From: Anastrepha obliqua
Taxonomy: Eukaryota; Arthropoda; Insecta; Diptera; Tephritidae
Direction: 5' to 3'
Assembly (NCBI RefSeq): GCF_027943255.1
Contig: NC_072896.1
Location: forward strand, 123,535,879 to 123,599,878
Length of the DNA stretch: 64,000 bases
The translations under genes and the position numbers were made by a program. Positions 47,590 to 58,570 of this stretch are shown one piece after another. Each line of letters opens with the position of its first letter. Positions within the stretch are counted from its first letter, which is position 1. The notes beneath the pieces were generated by a model. That model was given only the letters and a program-made list of their open reading frames with translations. It was not told where the DNA came from and did no database searches.

Positions 47590-48545
47590 TATTTCTTTAT
47601 TTTTTAGTATAAAATATACTTGCAAAAAAATTTTTTTGAAAAAATTTTATTTTTTTTTGTTCTCAATTTACTGAAAAACATTTTTTGTTTTCCTATTTTT
47701 TCTTTTTTTTTTTTGTTGTACTTTTTGAAATCACTCAAATTGTTTCTATTCTTTATTTCTTTATTTTTTTGGTATAAAATATACTTGTAAATAAAATTCT
47801 TTTTTTTTAATTTTTTGAAAAAAATTTGTGTTTGTTCTAAATTTATTCTTTTTTATATATATATTTTTGGTGTAATTTTTGAAATCACTGAAATTGTTTC
47901 TTTATTTATTAGAATAAAATACACTTGTAAAAAAACGTTCACTTTTTCAAAATTTTTTCGAAAAATATAATATTTAATTTTTTGTTCTAAATTTATTGGA
48001 ACAAATTTCTGGATTTTTATTTTTTTTTTTTTGTTGTACTTTTTAAAATCACTCAAATTGTTTCTATTCTTTATTTCTTTATTTTTTTGGTACAAAATAT
48101 ACTTGTAAAAAAATTTCTTTTTTTTTTAATTTTTTGAAAAAAAAATTTTTTTTGTTCTAAATTTCTTCTTTTTTATATATTTTTTTTTTGTTTTAATTTT
48201 TGAAATCACTGAAATTGTTTCTTTATTTCTTAGAATCAAATACATTTGTAAAAAAATGTTCACTTTTTTCAAAATTTTTTCGAAAAATATAATATAATAT
48301 TTAATTTTTTTGCTCTAAATTTATTGGAACAAATTTCTGGTTTTTTTATTTTTCCTTTTTTTTTGTAATTTTTGGAATCACTGAAATTGCTTCTTTACCT
48401 TATTTATTTATTTTTCAGAATAAAATATACTTGTCAAAAAAAAATGTAAAAACACTTTTATTTTCTGTTTTCTAAATTTTTTGGAGCATTTTTTTTTGTT
48501 GTAGTTTTTGAGATCTCTGAAATTGTTTCTAAATTTTCTTCATTA
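47590..48545. repeat. AT-rich tandem array with alternating (dimeric) period
   Basis: Six copies of a (G/A)ATAAAATA(T/C)ACTTGTAA-type landmark occur at about 47607, 47772, 47912, 48090, 48231 and 48419. Spacings alternate (165, 140, 178, 141, 188 bp). Copies two apart are more alike than neighbours: those at 47772 and 48090 share TTCTATTCTTTATTTCTTT before the landmark, and those at 47912 and 48231 share TTCACTTTTT after it. This points to duplication of a two-monomer unit of about 318 bp. It is non-coding and built mostly of T and A runs. Confidence 0.8.
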
Positions 48546-49509
48546 ATAAAACGGAGGACGGCAGATGATCTTTGAAAAAACTCGTAACATCTATAAATCA
48601 TGTATGAAGAAATATGTTTGGGTATCAACGTTTTTGGCGCGCATCAGTGCTGTATTTTCACAAAAGTACACATAAATTAGTTCATATTCATTAAACATAA
48701 GCAAAACACACTGGAACTACACACAAAAATACTACAAAGGTACGTACGCATATGAACTTTTATACTGACGCATGGAATGTCGGCGACGAAGGTGAAAATG
48801 TTAATGACAGTGGTTTTCCTAAGTGAGATACTACGGCTGAGAAAGCAAGGTAAGCTGAGTTATATGGTATATGTAAGAGCGAATATATTCGTATAAAAGG
48901 TAGAGTTGCCAAGTCATTCAGTAATAGCAAATTTTAAAACTAAGAACAAAAAACGTTGGCTAAATTAAGAGTCGCTAAAGAGCATAGAAACGAGGACGTT
49001 GATCATTGTATTATCACTTTTTTAATTTAGAAGAAGGAAATTTTTGCCTTGATGACTTATATGTATAAAATAAAAATCATCTATGTCTTCAAGTCATTCA
49101 AATTTCGCAAATGCGGCAAAAATATGCTACTTAAAAGCAAGCTAATTTTAAATTTGTAGTGTTCTCTGATTCACGATGTCCCAAATGGCGCCCTTAGAGT
49201 GCACACAAAATACAGTCTCAAATCGCAGCTATATTGGCAAAGTGTTCGTAAGGGGTGGAAAAATGGTCTTCACTCGGCTTTTTCTAAAATTCTAAAATAC
49301 CGAATTGGCGTTGTTTCATTTGATCTGTCATTATAATCTTCTCTTCTTTGTTTTCATGTTCTTTTCGAATGTAAGCGCTCGTAAAAGTTTACGCGGACTA
49401 CTATTCTATACTACTATTCAAATAGGTTTGTTAGGTGTAAATTTATGCTGTTAAAACTATTAGTTGTGATTTCACTGAAATCTTCTCTGCAGCATGATAT
49501 CTCTTTCTT
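48546..49509. other. No recognisable gene
   Basis: No domain-bearing frame or repeat was recognised. Confidence 0.4.
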
Positions 49510-50080
49510 CACAATCCCACGTCTTCGTTAGGTGTTTCCTTCCAGCATAAGTTGTAGGAATTTGTAGTTTTCGTTTCGTAGAATATGTCCCCGTCTTTCT
49601 TCGTTTCAACATCGCTGCCCAGTTTGGTTAATTTGGCGAAGAAACTCACTGTTGGAAAAGTGGTCAGTCCATGGAATTTTCAGCATACGTCTGAACATCT
49701 TTTATTTTATTTGCCTTTATTTTTTTCATATCTGTTATTTTAGGGGTCCATACCTCCATTGCCTACAAGAGTACTGGCCATACATAGCATTTGACCAAGC
49801 GAAACTTTTAATTCCATGTTAATTTCATGGCCGCAGATTATTTTTTATAGTTGCACAATGATGAGCTCCCATTTCTTTTCTTGTTTTAATTTCCCATGAG
49901 CAGTTCCACTGCTCATTAATCCAACATCCAAGGAATTTGAATTTGGAAACTCTTCTACGCATTCACCTTTTCTGCATACTGCAATGAATTTAGTTTTAGT
50001 AACATTAATCTTAAGACCGTGTTTATTGCTGTATTTTCCAATTTGGTCGTGTCATCAGCATATCTGATATTCATTCACTT
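49510..50080 (-). pseudogene. LINE reverse transcriptase remnant (RTE-like, with YADD box)
   Basis: On the minus strand, the catalytic box RYADDT is at 50066-50049. A deletion then removes about 25 usual residues. Reading continues in another frame with KYSNKHGLKINVTKTKFIAV and CRKGECVEEFPN, the start of the reverse transcriptase thumb. Further pieces match KFKYLG.WIN-type, HEINMELK and CMA/YVWP.L-type motifs that follow in RTE-like LINEs. Many frameshifts are present. No endonuclease or upstream reverse transcriptase is recognisable. The clade call is tentative. Confidence 0.65.
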
Positions 50081-50732
50081 TCATGCCTGCCCATGGCGAG
50101 CTCGCATTTAGCATACGAGTAAATGCGGTTATGAATAACTTTTAGAAAGGCTTTAACTTAATTGAATGATTGATTAAGCTGATCAGCCGGTACTCTTTAA
50201 AGTTTTTAGCTGGAAGTTTCTTTGGCAATGTTACAAAAATAGAATTTAGCCATTATCGTAGAAATAGCCCAACATCGGAAATATAATTAAAAATTTGAAA
50301 AAGTATTTAAATTAATGTTATTTTTCATTTATCAGTTTTACTACTTTTGCTGAGTTGTAGTACACCTGTAGATAATCACAAATAAATTTTACTGAACCAG
50401 ACCAGTTTGAAGCCTTGTAGTGCAGGTGGAGCGATTCCCATAAGCGCAATCAACGATAATGGAAATTGGACGTATATTCCTAGAAAATAAACTTTTATGG
50501 AGAAGATATATGTATTTATGAGAATCGCGAAAAAGTGCTACTTTCCTCTTTGACTTTAGACTTTCAATATCTCGAAATCTAACCATTATTTCTAAATTTG
50601 AAGATTTTTTGTTTGGGACCCTACAAACTATTTTCTCCCTAATTTTAATAACTTTCTCCTAGCATCCATTTCGTGTAAATTTTTTGCCAGGTCATTTGTG
50701 AAGCAGCTCCCTCCTGAATCTCGAATTTTGTA
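50081..50732. other. No recognisable gene
   Basis: AT-rich flank with short frames only. Confidence 0.4.
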
Positions 50733-51267
50733 CCCTATGTTCAGAAAGTACCGGGAGGGTTTAAATGAAACGAAAGAGAGTTAAATTTCAGGCAAATTTA
50801 TTTTATCTCCTTCAAAATATAACCCGTCTGAAGCAACACACCTGTGCCAACGTTTAACCCAGTCCTCCATGCACCCCTAGTAGACCGACGAAGGGATGGT
50901 CTTCAGCTCCTTCGTCGCATTCACTTTGATCTCCTCTATCGCCTGAAATCTCCTTCCACGAAGTGGTAACTTCAACTTGGGAAACCAAAAGAAGTCGCAC
51001 GGAGTCATATCAGGTAAATACGGTGTTTGCACGATGGTATTTACTTGGTGTTTGATCAAATAATCCAGCACAATTTGGGCTCGGTGCAATTGCGCGTTAT
51101 CATCATATAAAATCGAAGAATTGTTTGCTCACATTTCCGGCCTTTTGCGACGTACAACATCTCTCAAACGCTTCAAAACGGATAAATGATATTCTTTATT
51201 GACTGTCTGGCCCGATGGAAGGTACTCATGGTCAACATTACCTTTCCGGTACTTTTTAATCATAGGG
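50733..51267 (-). mobile_element. Short mariner derivative 1 (535 bp)
   Basis: Inverted ends: CCCTATGTTCAGAAAGTACC from 50733 and, on the minus strand from 51267, CCCTATGATTAAAAAGTACC, both continuing GG. TA flanks both sides (50731-50732 and 51268-51269). The transposase 5' half is missing, so the 5' inverted repeat runs straight into the codons of the middle of the protein. Its size makes it a MITE-like deletion derivative that still carries coding sequence. It could only move with transposase from another copy. Confidence 0.88.
50800..51245 (-). pseudogene. Mariner transposase C-terminal half (derivative 1)
   Basis: From about 51245: NVDHEYLPSGQTVNKEYHLS, VLKRLRDVVRRKRPEM, then SSILYDDNAQLHRAQ (second catalytic Asp; the usual HHDNA is changed to DDNA), then TPYLPDMTPCDFFWFPKLKL (third Asp; the usual YSPDLAPCDFF is changed). 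The end matches GCMEDWVKRW and a CVASDGLYFE-like tail. A stop follows the TIPSSVY stretch. This is the SETMAR-like mariner subfamily. There is no N-terminal HTH and no first aspartate. In relatives VHHEFLP lies about mid-protein, so roughly the first 200 residues are deleted. Confidence 0.85.
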
Positions 51268-51269
51268 TA

Positions 51270-52257
51270 TAATATATTAGAAATTTTTAATGGGTTTAAA
51301 TAATCAAATAATACCTGAGTGTTAATTTTATTGTGAACAAAATGTAGTAAGTAAATCGTAAACCTCAATGATTTTAGTCGCTTGCCTAGCTTTCAATGAA
51401 ATTGCCTATGGCATCTATTTCAGGTACATATTTCAGATGGATTGATGCTATGCTTAATGGCTTGGACTTCTAATAGCCCTTGGAGTTCCATTGTCATAAA
51501 AGCCATGAAGGCTAGTGGGCATGATGTCGTTTTAGCTGAGTTGAGCTGGTGATCGGTATAGCAAAAATATTTGGTGAACCGGACAAAATTTTAAGGGCGC
51601 AAAGTTATAGAAATCACTACTCAATGATCAGGAAAATTTGCTACGTAATAAATAGGGCCTCAAGTTAAGACACCAATTCAGTATATTACAAAAATTTGAC
51701 AGAGCAGGTGCTATATTGGGCCTGCCGAACCAGACTATCAGACTTATCACCCAAATTAAATTTAATTAGGTGATTTAAAATTTTTTTTTTACAGTTACAG
51801 AGCGCATGTTTTTGAAACTGCCTGGGAACTCTTTTAAATCTTATTAATATTTAATTTGCATTGCAAAGCATACATACTGATTTACATACAGATATTTAAG
51901 TATGCATACATATGCAGATATTCTGCATACAGAACAAATGCAAACAGCAGGAATAGCAAGCATGACTACCAGCCTGGTCAACACCCTCTATCACTGACTC
52001 TGTGTAGCGCAGTACTAGAAGTAGGCACAGCAAACAATGAAATATGACAATAACAACAAAAAACTTGATGGTGAGTACTCCAACACATTCATTATAATAT
52101 GAAAACTAACCAAGTTGGCAAGTAAGTGATGGCTGCCTGCTGCTGCTAAGGATTACATTTCGGATGATGAATAGAGTTTCTGCATTTTTGAAGAATTCAT
52201 GAACGTGGAACTATTTAAGGAATATTTTGGTCAGCACAATAGTACAGAATACCAGTA
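51270..52257. other. No recognisable gene
   Basis: AT-rich sequence between two short mariner derivatives. Frames at 51856-52047 and elsewhere have no domain. Confidence 0.4.
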
Positions 52258-52870
52258 CAAGGTGAAGTCCAAAATAAATAAGACTGGCGCAATAAAAATT
52301 TTTTTGATGGCACCATGAAAATCAAGTCGCTGCTCATTTGGTTTTACGATTCCAAGGGAATTGTCCACAAGAAGTTCGTGCCAATGAGCTAAACCGTCAA
52401 TGCAATTTTCTATCTTGGCATATTGAAGCGTTTGTTGCATCCCATTCGTCGAATTCACACCGAATACCGCGAAGGAAGAAGCTGACACTTATTGCTTGAT
52501 AATGCACCATCTCATCGATCCACTCTTGTTACTGATTTTTTGACTAGAAATCGCATTTTAACCACCAATCACTCACCGTATTCGCCTAATATGGTTCCCT
52601 GTGACTTCTGCCCATTCGGAAAATTGCATTTGTCAATGAAAGGAAAACGTTTTGCGTCCGTAGAGACCACCACAATGGCTTGTACCGACATCCTGAAGGA
52701 CATTCCGTTCAATGACCTGAAGCACTCTTTCGAAAAGTTTTTGGATCCGCAAAAAAAGTGTATCGAGGCCAGAGGGGACTATTTTGAATAAATAAACTCG
52801 AAGTTATCAGAACAAAGCTCCTGGCCTTTCTCTTTTAGGTCAGTCTTTTTTTATTTTGGATTTCTTTTTG
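52258..52870 (+). mobile_element. Short mariner derivative 2 (613 bp)
   Basis: Imperfect ends: CAAGGTGAAGTCCAAAATAA from 52258, and on the minus strand from 52870 CAAAAAGAAATCCAAAATAA; both then reach AAGACTG. TA lies outside each end (52256-52257 and 52871-52872). As in derivative 1, the 5' end is joined almost directly to the middle of the transposase. The ends are more diverged than those of element D. Confidence 0.75.
52313..52791 (+). pseudogene. Mariner-type transposase C-terminal half (derivative 2)
   Basis: The frame gives KIKSLLIWFYDSKGIVHKKF, then a stop after VPMS, then TVNAIFYLGILKRLLHPIRR, and after another stop LLLDNAPSHRSTLVTDFL (second catalytic Asp, 52492 on). The third catalytic block reads HSPYSPNMVPCDFCPFGKLH; the aspartate of the usual SPD is asparagine, which would abolish catalysis. 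The C-terminus (MKGKRFASVE, CTDILKDIPFNDLK, CIEARGDYFE) is whole, with a stop at 52789-52791. The N-terminal HTH half is missing. This subfamily differs from derivative 1. Confidence 0.85.
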
Positions 52871-52872
52871 TA

Positions 52873-53337
52873 TATGCCAGGCATATGGGAGTAGTCCAAA
52901 TGAACTTATATGGAGGTAAATATATTGATTATAGAAACCAAATCAGTACATTTTCAAATATTGCAAAAAAATTTATAGATTTGTATTTTTGTATATTACG
53001 TTTTATTGTAAACATTCTTTTTTAAGCATTTTTTATTTTAACATTCCTTTTTTCACCATTTTATTTCACATATGTTATTTTTATGCATTGGATCTTATAT
53101 ATTTTATTTTGTACGAGTATATGATCGCTTATATTCGGTAACGAATTGAAAATAAAGAAAAAGAACACCAACTTAGCTTTGTTGGTTTCCTTTGTGTGGG
53201 TTTTCTAAGAACAGAAATAATTCTTATAAGAAAGAAATAATTCTTGGTATGTAAATAGAGACAGTGAAATGATGATCGAGAATTTGGTCAAGGGAACCAA
53301 AGAGTGCTATCTGTCGCAAAGCAAAAAGCACAATTTT
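52873..53337. other. No recognisable gene
   Basis: AT-rich flank. No repeat or coding signal was recognised. Confidence 0.4.
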
Positions 53338-53475
53338 TTAAAACTGCTTTATGGTCGATTTTGCAGTCGCGGCACCATAAACATCATGCACAATTTCAAT
53401 GGACTGGATTGCATTTTCGCCTTTATCAAAGAAAAACTGTAAAATGTACCGAATTTTCTCTTTGCTGACTTCCAT
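53338..53475 (-). pseudogene. Mariner transposase N-terminal fragment
   Basis: The ATG at 53475 starts MEVSKEKIRYILQFFFDKGE, followed by NAIQSIEIVHDVYGAATAKS and a stop after TIKQF. This is the first helix-turn-helix of a mariner-type transposase (EVSKEKIR.ILQFFFDKGENA..AAEIV). Nothing downstream is recognisable. Sequence to 53690 on the right may be its 5' untranslated region. No paired inverted repeat was found. It is 0.5 kb from derivative 2, but the subfamily appears different. Confidence 0.65.
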
Positions 53476-54158
53476 CGTTCACATCCTGTAACTCACAACT
53501 AAATGGAACAAACAAAAACAGCAAACGAATTTTTCTAGTGTGAAATGTCACCTTGACAATGAGCATAAACTTCAAATTGTTTGATGGATACTTTACGAGA
53601 TATCGATCACTACAGCCATCTACCGAGAAAATAATGGATTTATTTTTCCCAAAATAATATAACCTACAATAGAAACACCAGAACTTTTGAAATAAACACA
53701 GCTTCCTTTCTCGAATTTCAAAACAATTTTATTTACTTTCAGCATATATTTTCTCATTTTATACATAAATAATATTTTATTATTTATATAAAATATATTT
53801 TAATATTTTATAACATAAATCTATGTGTATACATACCTACCCATCTACATAGCTACTATGCACATTTTTGTAAAGGAAAAGAAAAAATAATTCAATTGAA
53901 TCACAACCCAAAGGGAGAAATGAATTTTTTAACTTTGCACTTGCGCCCATAAAAATGCGAATAAAAACAATAACAGCAATAAGAAAAATGGTAGTGGCAG
54001 TAAAACGATAAAGTCGCTCGCACACGCAAGCAAATAAACAAAACTACTCCCATGGCAATCTATGTATTTCTACACTGCACGTACCCAATAGGAGCGCTGA
54101 AGTCAAACCCAGTAGTTTTGAATTATTTTACCACCACTGTACTCTGCCGCTCAACTTA
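53476..54158. other. No recognisable gene
   Basis: AT-rich. The minus-strand frame at 53837-54025 has a hydrophobic stretch but no domain. Confidence 0.4.
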
Positions 54159-55372
54159 AGGGTGGTTAAATTTTAAGGGCCGATGTTGAATGTGAACCAC
54201 AACTAAACGTCAAGTTTTTTTCTGCATTTCGTTTGACATTTTTCATTTTCAGACTAAACTCATGGAAAGATATACAATCGAGCAACGCGTTAAAGTTATT
54301 CAGGCTTATTATGAAAACGGGCGTTCAAATCAAAATGCATATCGCGCATTTCGGGACTTTTCAGGCCAATTTAATCATCCAAATGTTGTACAATAGGAAA
54401 AATTGTGCAAAATTTTGAGCAAACCGGGTCTGTAGGAGGTGTGAAAACACTAGTGCATGCTTGTACAGCTCGTACTGGAGAAAATATAGCTGCTGTTCGC
54501 GATAGTGTGGTTGAAGAGCCGTCCACCTCAACTCGTCCGTCCAATTGCACCTCTCACGCTCGTCGTTGATGAACATTATTCATGAAGACTTGCATTTACA
54601 CGCTTAAAAGGTGCAATTGACTCAAGAACTAAAGCCTCTTGACCATTTCAAGCGTCGTTAATGGCCAGAATGGTCTTCTTCAGTGATGAGGCACATTTTC
54701 ACCTCAGTGTATTCGTCAATAAGCAGAATTTCCGCATTTGGGCAGATGATAATCCAGGAGTGATTGCCGAAAAACCAATGCACCCACAAAGAGTGACTGT
54801 TTGTTGCGGTTTATGGGCCGGCGGTATCATTGGGCCGTATGTTTTCCAAAATGAGGCCGGTCAGGCAGTTACTGTGAATAGTGTTCGCTATCGTGAGATG
54901 ATAAAGAACTTTTTGTGGCCCGAATCGGAAGATATGGATGTGGCCGATATGTGGTTTCAACAGGACGGTACCACTTGTCACACAGCTAACGAAACAATGG
55001 ATCTTTTGCGCAAAAAAGATTGATTGCCGAATAGCCTCACGCCGCGGCGATGTCAATTGTCCGCCAAGATCATATGATTTGACACCGTTGGACTTCTTTC
55101 TTTTAGGTTATTTGAAAGAAACAGTGTACATCGATAAGCCAGCAACAATTCAAGAGCTAAAAGATGAGATAATTCGGCACATTAACGGCATAGAACCTCA
55201 ATTATGCCTCAGCGTCATCGAAAATTTGGACCATCGGATGGAGGTGTGCCGCCGAGGCCATACGTAATTGAACTTTACCAATGTTATCATAATAAGGAGA
55301 AATGACAATAGTTTTTTAAAAAATTGTATTTTATTCAAAATCATCACCGGCTCTTTAAACTTAACCAGCCTT
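54159..55372 (+). mobile_element. DDE_3-type (IS630/Tc1/mariner) transposon F, 1214 bp
   Basis: Inverted ends: AGGGTGGTTAAATTTTAAGG from 54159 and, on the minus strand from 55372, AAGGCTGGTTAAGTTTAAAG; both continue to GCCG(A/G)TG. TA flanks both sides (54157-54158 and 55373-55374). The transposase type (QQDG.TCHT ... DLTPLDFF) is distinct from classical mariners. The ends differ at several positions, so the insertion is old. Confidence 0.87.
54262..55267 (+). pseudogene. DDE_3-type transposase (element F)
   Basis: The ATG at 54262 begins MERYTIEQRVKVIQAYYENG, followed by AYRAFRDFSGQFNHPN (HTH). Several frameshifts cover the linker (TARTGENIAAVRDSVVEE; HEDLHLHA; KVQLTQELKPLDHFKRR). There is a deletion just before the catalytic domain. 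From 54661 the frame gives VFFSDEAHFHLSVFVNKQNF (first Asp), RIWADDNPGV, MHPQRVTVCCGLWAGGIIGP, VNSVRYREMIKNFLWPE and WFQQDGTTCHTANETMDLLR (second Asp). After a frameshift near 55010-55025 it continues ASRRGDVNCPPRSYDLTPLD (third acidic region) and FFLLGYLKETVYIDKPATIQ, ending VCRRGHT with a stop at 55265-55267. It is inactive. Confidence 0.87.
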
Positions 55373-55374
55373 TA

Positions 55375-55594
55375 GTTCATCTTGAAAGATGTTGCATGCT
55401 AAGTAATACCAATTGGCAGTCTTTCATTTAAAGAACCAGTTCATTATAAGCAAACAAAGTACTAGTCCGATTTGTGCCGAAAAGAGCGTTTATAGTAGAG
55501 CAAAAAGCAAGCAAAAACTGTATTTCGTAATTTTTCAGCTCATATATGCAGTTCTAGTCGGTATAGTTAGTATAAGTAGTTGGAGGCCGAAGTA
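55375..55594. other. Spacer between element F and the R1-type LINE
   Basis: Short spacer with no recognisable coding sequence. Confidence 0.35.
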
Positions 55595-57110
55595 GTCAAA
55601 TGGGTTGCGAAAGCATCTATGGAGTGCCATGTACGACGGAGTACTCTGCTTAAAATTGCCGGATAAAGCAACACTGGTAGGCTATGTCGATGACATCGTT
55701 CTCGTGGTTACGGACAAGAAGCTAGACAACCGGCAGGAGAAGTGTAATGATGCAGCAGCTAGAGTCCAACTATGGCTCTCTGCAGCGGGGCTGAAGTTGG
55801 CAATACAAAAAATACAAACGGTCCTCGTAACTGCGCGAAGGAAAAAAGAGTTCATGAAATTGCGGATAGGTGGCTAGAAAATACTGTCGCAAGAGGCAAT
55901 AAAGTATCTAGGCGTAATTATTGATGCACGGCTCTGCTTTAGGAACACTTAGTAACTGTAGGTTCCAAAGCCACGGCAGTCAACGATGCCCTTACAAAAA
56001 TTCTCCCAAATATAGGCGGACCACAAGGCGCCAAAAGGAACCTCATGGCAAGGCTGGTGCGTTCTCCTATATGGGCAGGAGCTAAGCCATCGAATGTTAG
56101 ATTTGTAGCGCAAGTGCACCGACGAAATGCACTAAGAGTCGCGTGCGCATATAGGAACGTATGAGACGATGCGGTTTGCGCCATCTCTGGAAAGCTCCCA
56201 AAAGACATACATATATGCAGAAAATGAGACAACTTTATGACAGACAAGAAGTAAAGCCGCCAACTGAAGCGAAAGCTGCAGAACGTCTGCATTCGTTAAA
56301 AAAGTAGCAAAGCAGATGGTATTCATCTGTTAATAGACATTGGATCTATAGATTTATCCCCAAAATTAGCCAATGGGTGACCAGAAGACACGGAGACGTA
56401 GACCACTAGTTAACCCAAATACTGAGCGGTGTTTCTTGGAGTACCTCCATCGTTTTCACATGGAGGACACTCCGTTATGTCCAAACTGCAACAATGCAAT
56501 AGAAAGCGCGGAGCACTCTGTGATCGTTTCAACGAAGAAGTCTTGGTTAGTATTGGGTGAACAGCTGACCTCAGACAGCTTAATTAAATGACTGTTAGAA
56601 CGTAGTTAAAAGTTTTGTAAAGACGATAACGCTGCACCAGCAACGCCCGGAGAGGCAGCACAAAACGCAGAGAGAAGCAAATTCAACCCTCGATAGGAGG
56701 TGGACTGTCTACGAACTGACGAAAAATCACAGCCGCTCGAGTCATGTGCTCCCGACGGCATAAGACGGTATAATATTATCGCAACATCTTCTTTGCTTCA
56801 GATGTAAAAGAAACCTCCATAGCGTAAAACAGCCATACGCCCATGTGAGATGAACCTGAGACTATGCCACACATGGTATAACGGCACAGAGACATTAGAA
56901 GACGAGCCTATAGTATGAAGCTGGCTACAAATATGGTGGTATCATACGTGGGTGAATAGTATTGGTCCATTTAATGGACAACGTTCTGAGCCTTCCGGAA
57001 GTAATGCAAATTAGTTCCGGGAAGGGAGTCTCCTCAGAAGAGGGGAAAGGATTGTTTTAGTGGCTAGACCATTCGAGGCAGTTGACGACGATCGCTGTAA
57101 GTGCGAAGTG
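55595..57110 (+). pseudogene. R1-clade LINE reverse transcriptase and 3' end (copy 2)
   Basis: The open frame at 55605-55877 gives LWSAMYDGVLCLKLPDKATL then VGYVDDIVLVVTDK, the reverse transcriptase catalytic box (usual form YADD), followed by WLSAAGLKLAIQKIQTVLVT. After one stop come AIKYLGVIIDARLCF and then, with frameshifts, GSKATAVNDALTKILPNIGG, GAKRNLMARLVRSPIWAGAK, RRNALRVACAYR, WIYRFIPKISQWVTRRHGDV and CPNCNNAIESAEH (the C-terminal CCHC-like knuckle, 56460-56515). The 3' tail at about 56886-57095 matches the R1-type copy at 17.0 kb. The endonuclease and the first part of the reverse transcriptase are missing, as expected of 5' truncation. R1-type elements normally insert at specific sites (often rDNA), but no rDNA is visible here. 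Confidence 0.85.
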
Positions 57111-57599
57111 CGTGTTAATGTGGGTTCAACAGGCGACTAAAAAGCAGAACTTCATCTCGACGAACAAAACCACATTTTCCAAATATAATACCTAAATATG
57201 GAGCTCCTTTTGAGTTCTGAGACATGGGCATTGCTATATAAAGTAGGCTAAACACGAGATACTTAAAAAATAAATATTATAATAGCAAGGTTTGGCATAT
57301 TGCACTAAATAATTGATGTAGTAAGCGGATAGTTAGAAGTTAGTTAATGGACAGTGTGGTAGTGCAAAATTCCCAACCCTAATATATAGAACATGATCAG
57401 GAGAACCCTTTGCCCATAATTATGAAAGTTGTCTAAGTCGTAATTTCGTATGTTCTTTCATCAGTGTTGTATTTGTTGAAATTGGGCCACGGCTATTTAG
57501 TTATTTTGCTAGTATCCGTATTAGTCCACCTCCACTATCAATAGTCTACTTCAGCAGTAGGGACAACCCATTTCTACCGCTTCGGACTCGTTATAGGAT
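57111..57599. other. Spacer between two LINE tails
   Basis: The plus-strand R1-type tail and the minus-strand LINE tail converge on this AT-rich interval. No gene is seen. Confidence 0.4.
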
Positions 57600-58570
57600 G
57601 AACCCTTTTTTACCATTTCATCAGCTTTTTCAATTCCTTCTATATTTGGCTATATTTGGCTATATGGCCAGGTATCCAGATGGAAGTAATGTCTGTCGCG
57701 CACGCTAAGCCATTTAGTTCTTCTTTGTATTGTCTGACAATTTTTGAATTTCTTATAGGTGACTTTGAAGCTGAAATGGTTGCTTGACTCTCTGAAAAAA
57801 TACATACTTCCGTTAGTTGTTGTGCATGGTTTTTAATTATTCTGGAAGCTTCTCTTATACTGAGAACTTCTGATTGAAAAATATTATTCAAATTCATGAA
57901 GAGAAGAGATTTGGAAGTTTTGATATTTTTCGATTGTACACCGGCGTCTATTGTAATCTACCCTGGATCTCTTAGTATAAAGTTTTGTTGTATTTTCTTT
58001 GATTACTAAATTCAAATCCCATTTCTTTCGCGTGGGAAACTTTACCTTAAAGGCGGTATTCGTTGCTGTTAGTCATAGTTGTAAGTATATTGGTAACAGG
58101 TAGCGCATGACATTAAGTGCCTCTACTGGACACGATTTCATAGCTCCACTTATTCCTGTCTAGGCTGCTCGTTGTACGCTTGTTAGCCGCCTAACGTTGT
58201 GCTGTATCTTTCATGCAGGCCACCATACTGATGCTCCGTATGGCATAATCGGTCGTACTATGGAGGTATACCCCTAAAGTGCAAGCCAAGAATTTAAGCC
58301 CCAGTTTCTACTGAGAACCCTTTCACAAGTTACATAAGCTTTTTCTACCCGCTTTTCTACATTTTGCTTCCAGTTAAGATCCAGCAGTACCCCTAGCTCG
58401 CTCTGTGTGTAAGCGGAACCCCATCAACTCCATCCATTAATTGATGATAATTAAGACTGGGAAATATTGCTTTTAGTTGTAAACAACATTGATTACGTTT
58501 TGCTTGGGTTGACATTTAGGCCACTACTGGCAGCCCATTCCTTTAGCTTCTCATAACTACATTTGAGATT
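57600..58570 (-). pseudogene. LINE with RNase H (I/LOA-like), C-terminal third
   Basis: On the minus strand from about 58565: YEKLKEWAASSGLNVNPSKT (reverse transcriptase palm end), LGVLLDLNWKQNVEKRVEKA (thumb), RNWGLNSWLA, VRPIMPYGASVWWPA (near 58260-58215), then RRLTSVQRAA and GISGAMKSCPVEALNVM. The RNase H domain follows in the open frame at 57897-57640: NIFQSEVLSIREAS (catalytic Glu kept), VCIFSESQATISAS (the usual SDSQA has D changed to E), and TSIWIPGHIA. The frame ends soon after. Frameshifts and stops occur between blocks. The domain order matches I/LOA/Outcast-type LINEs. It is a separate copy from those at 2.0 and 33-36 kb. Confidence 0.82.
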
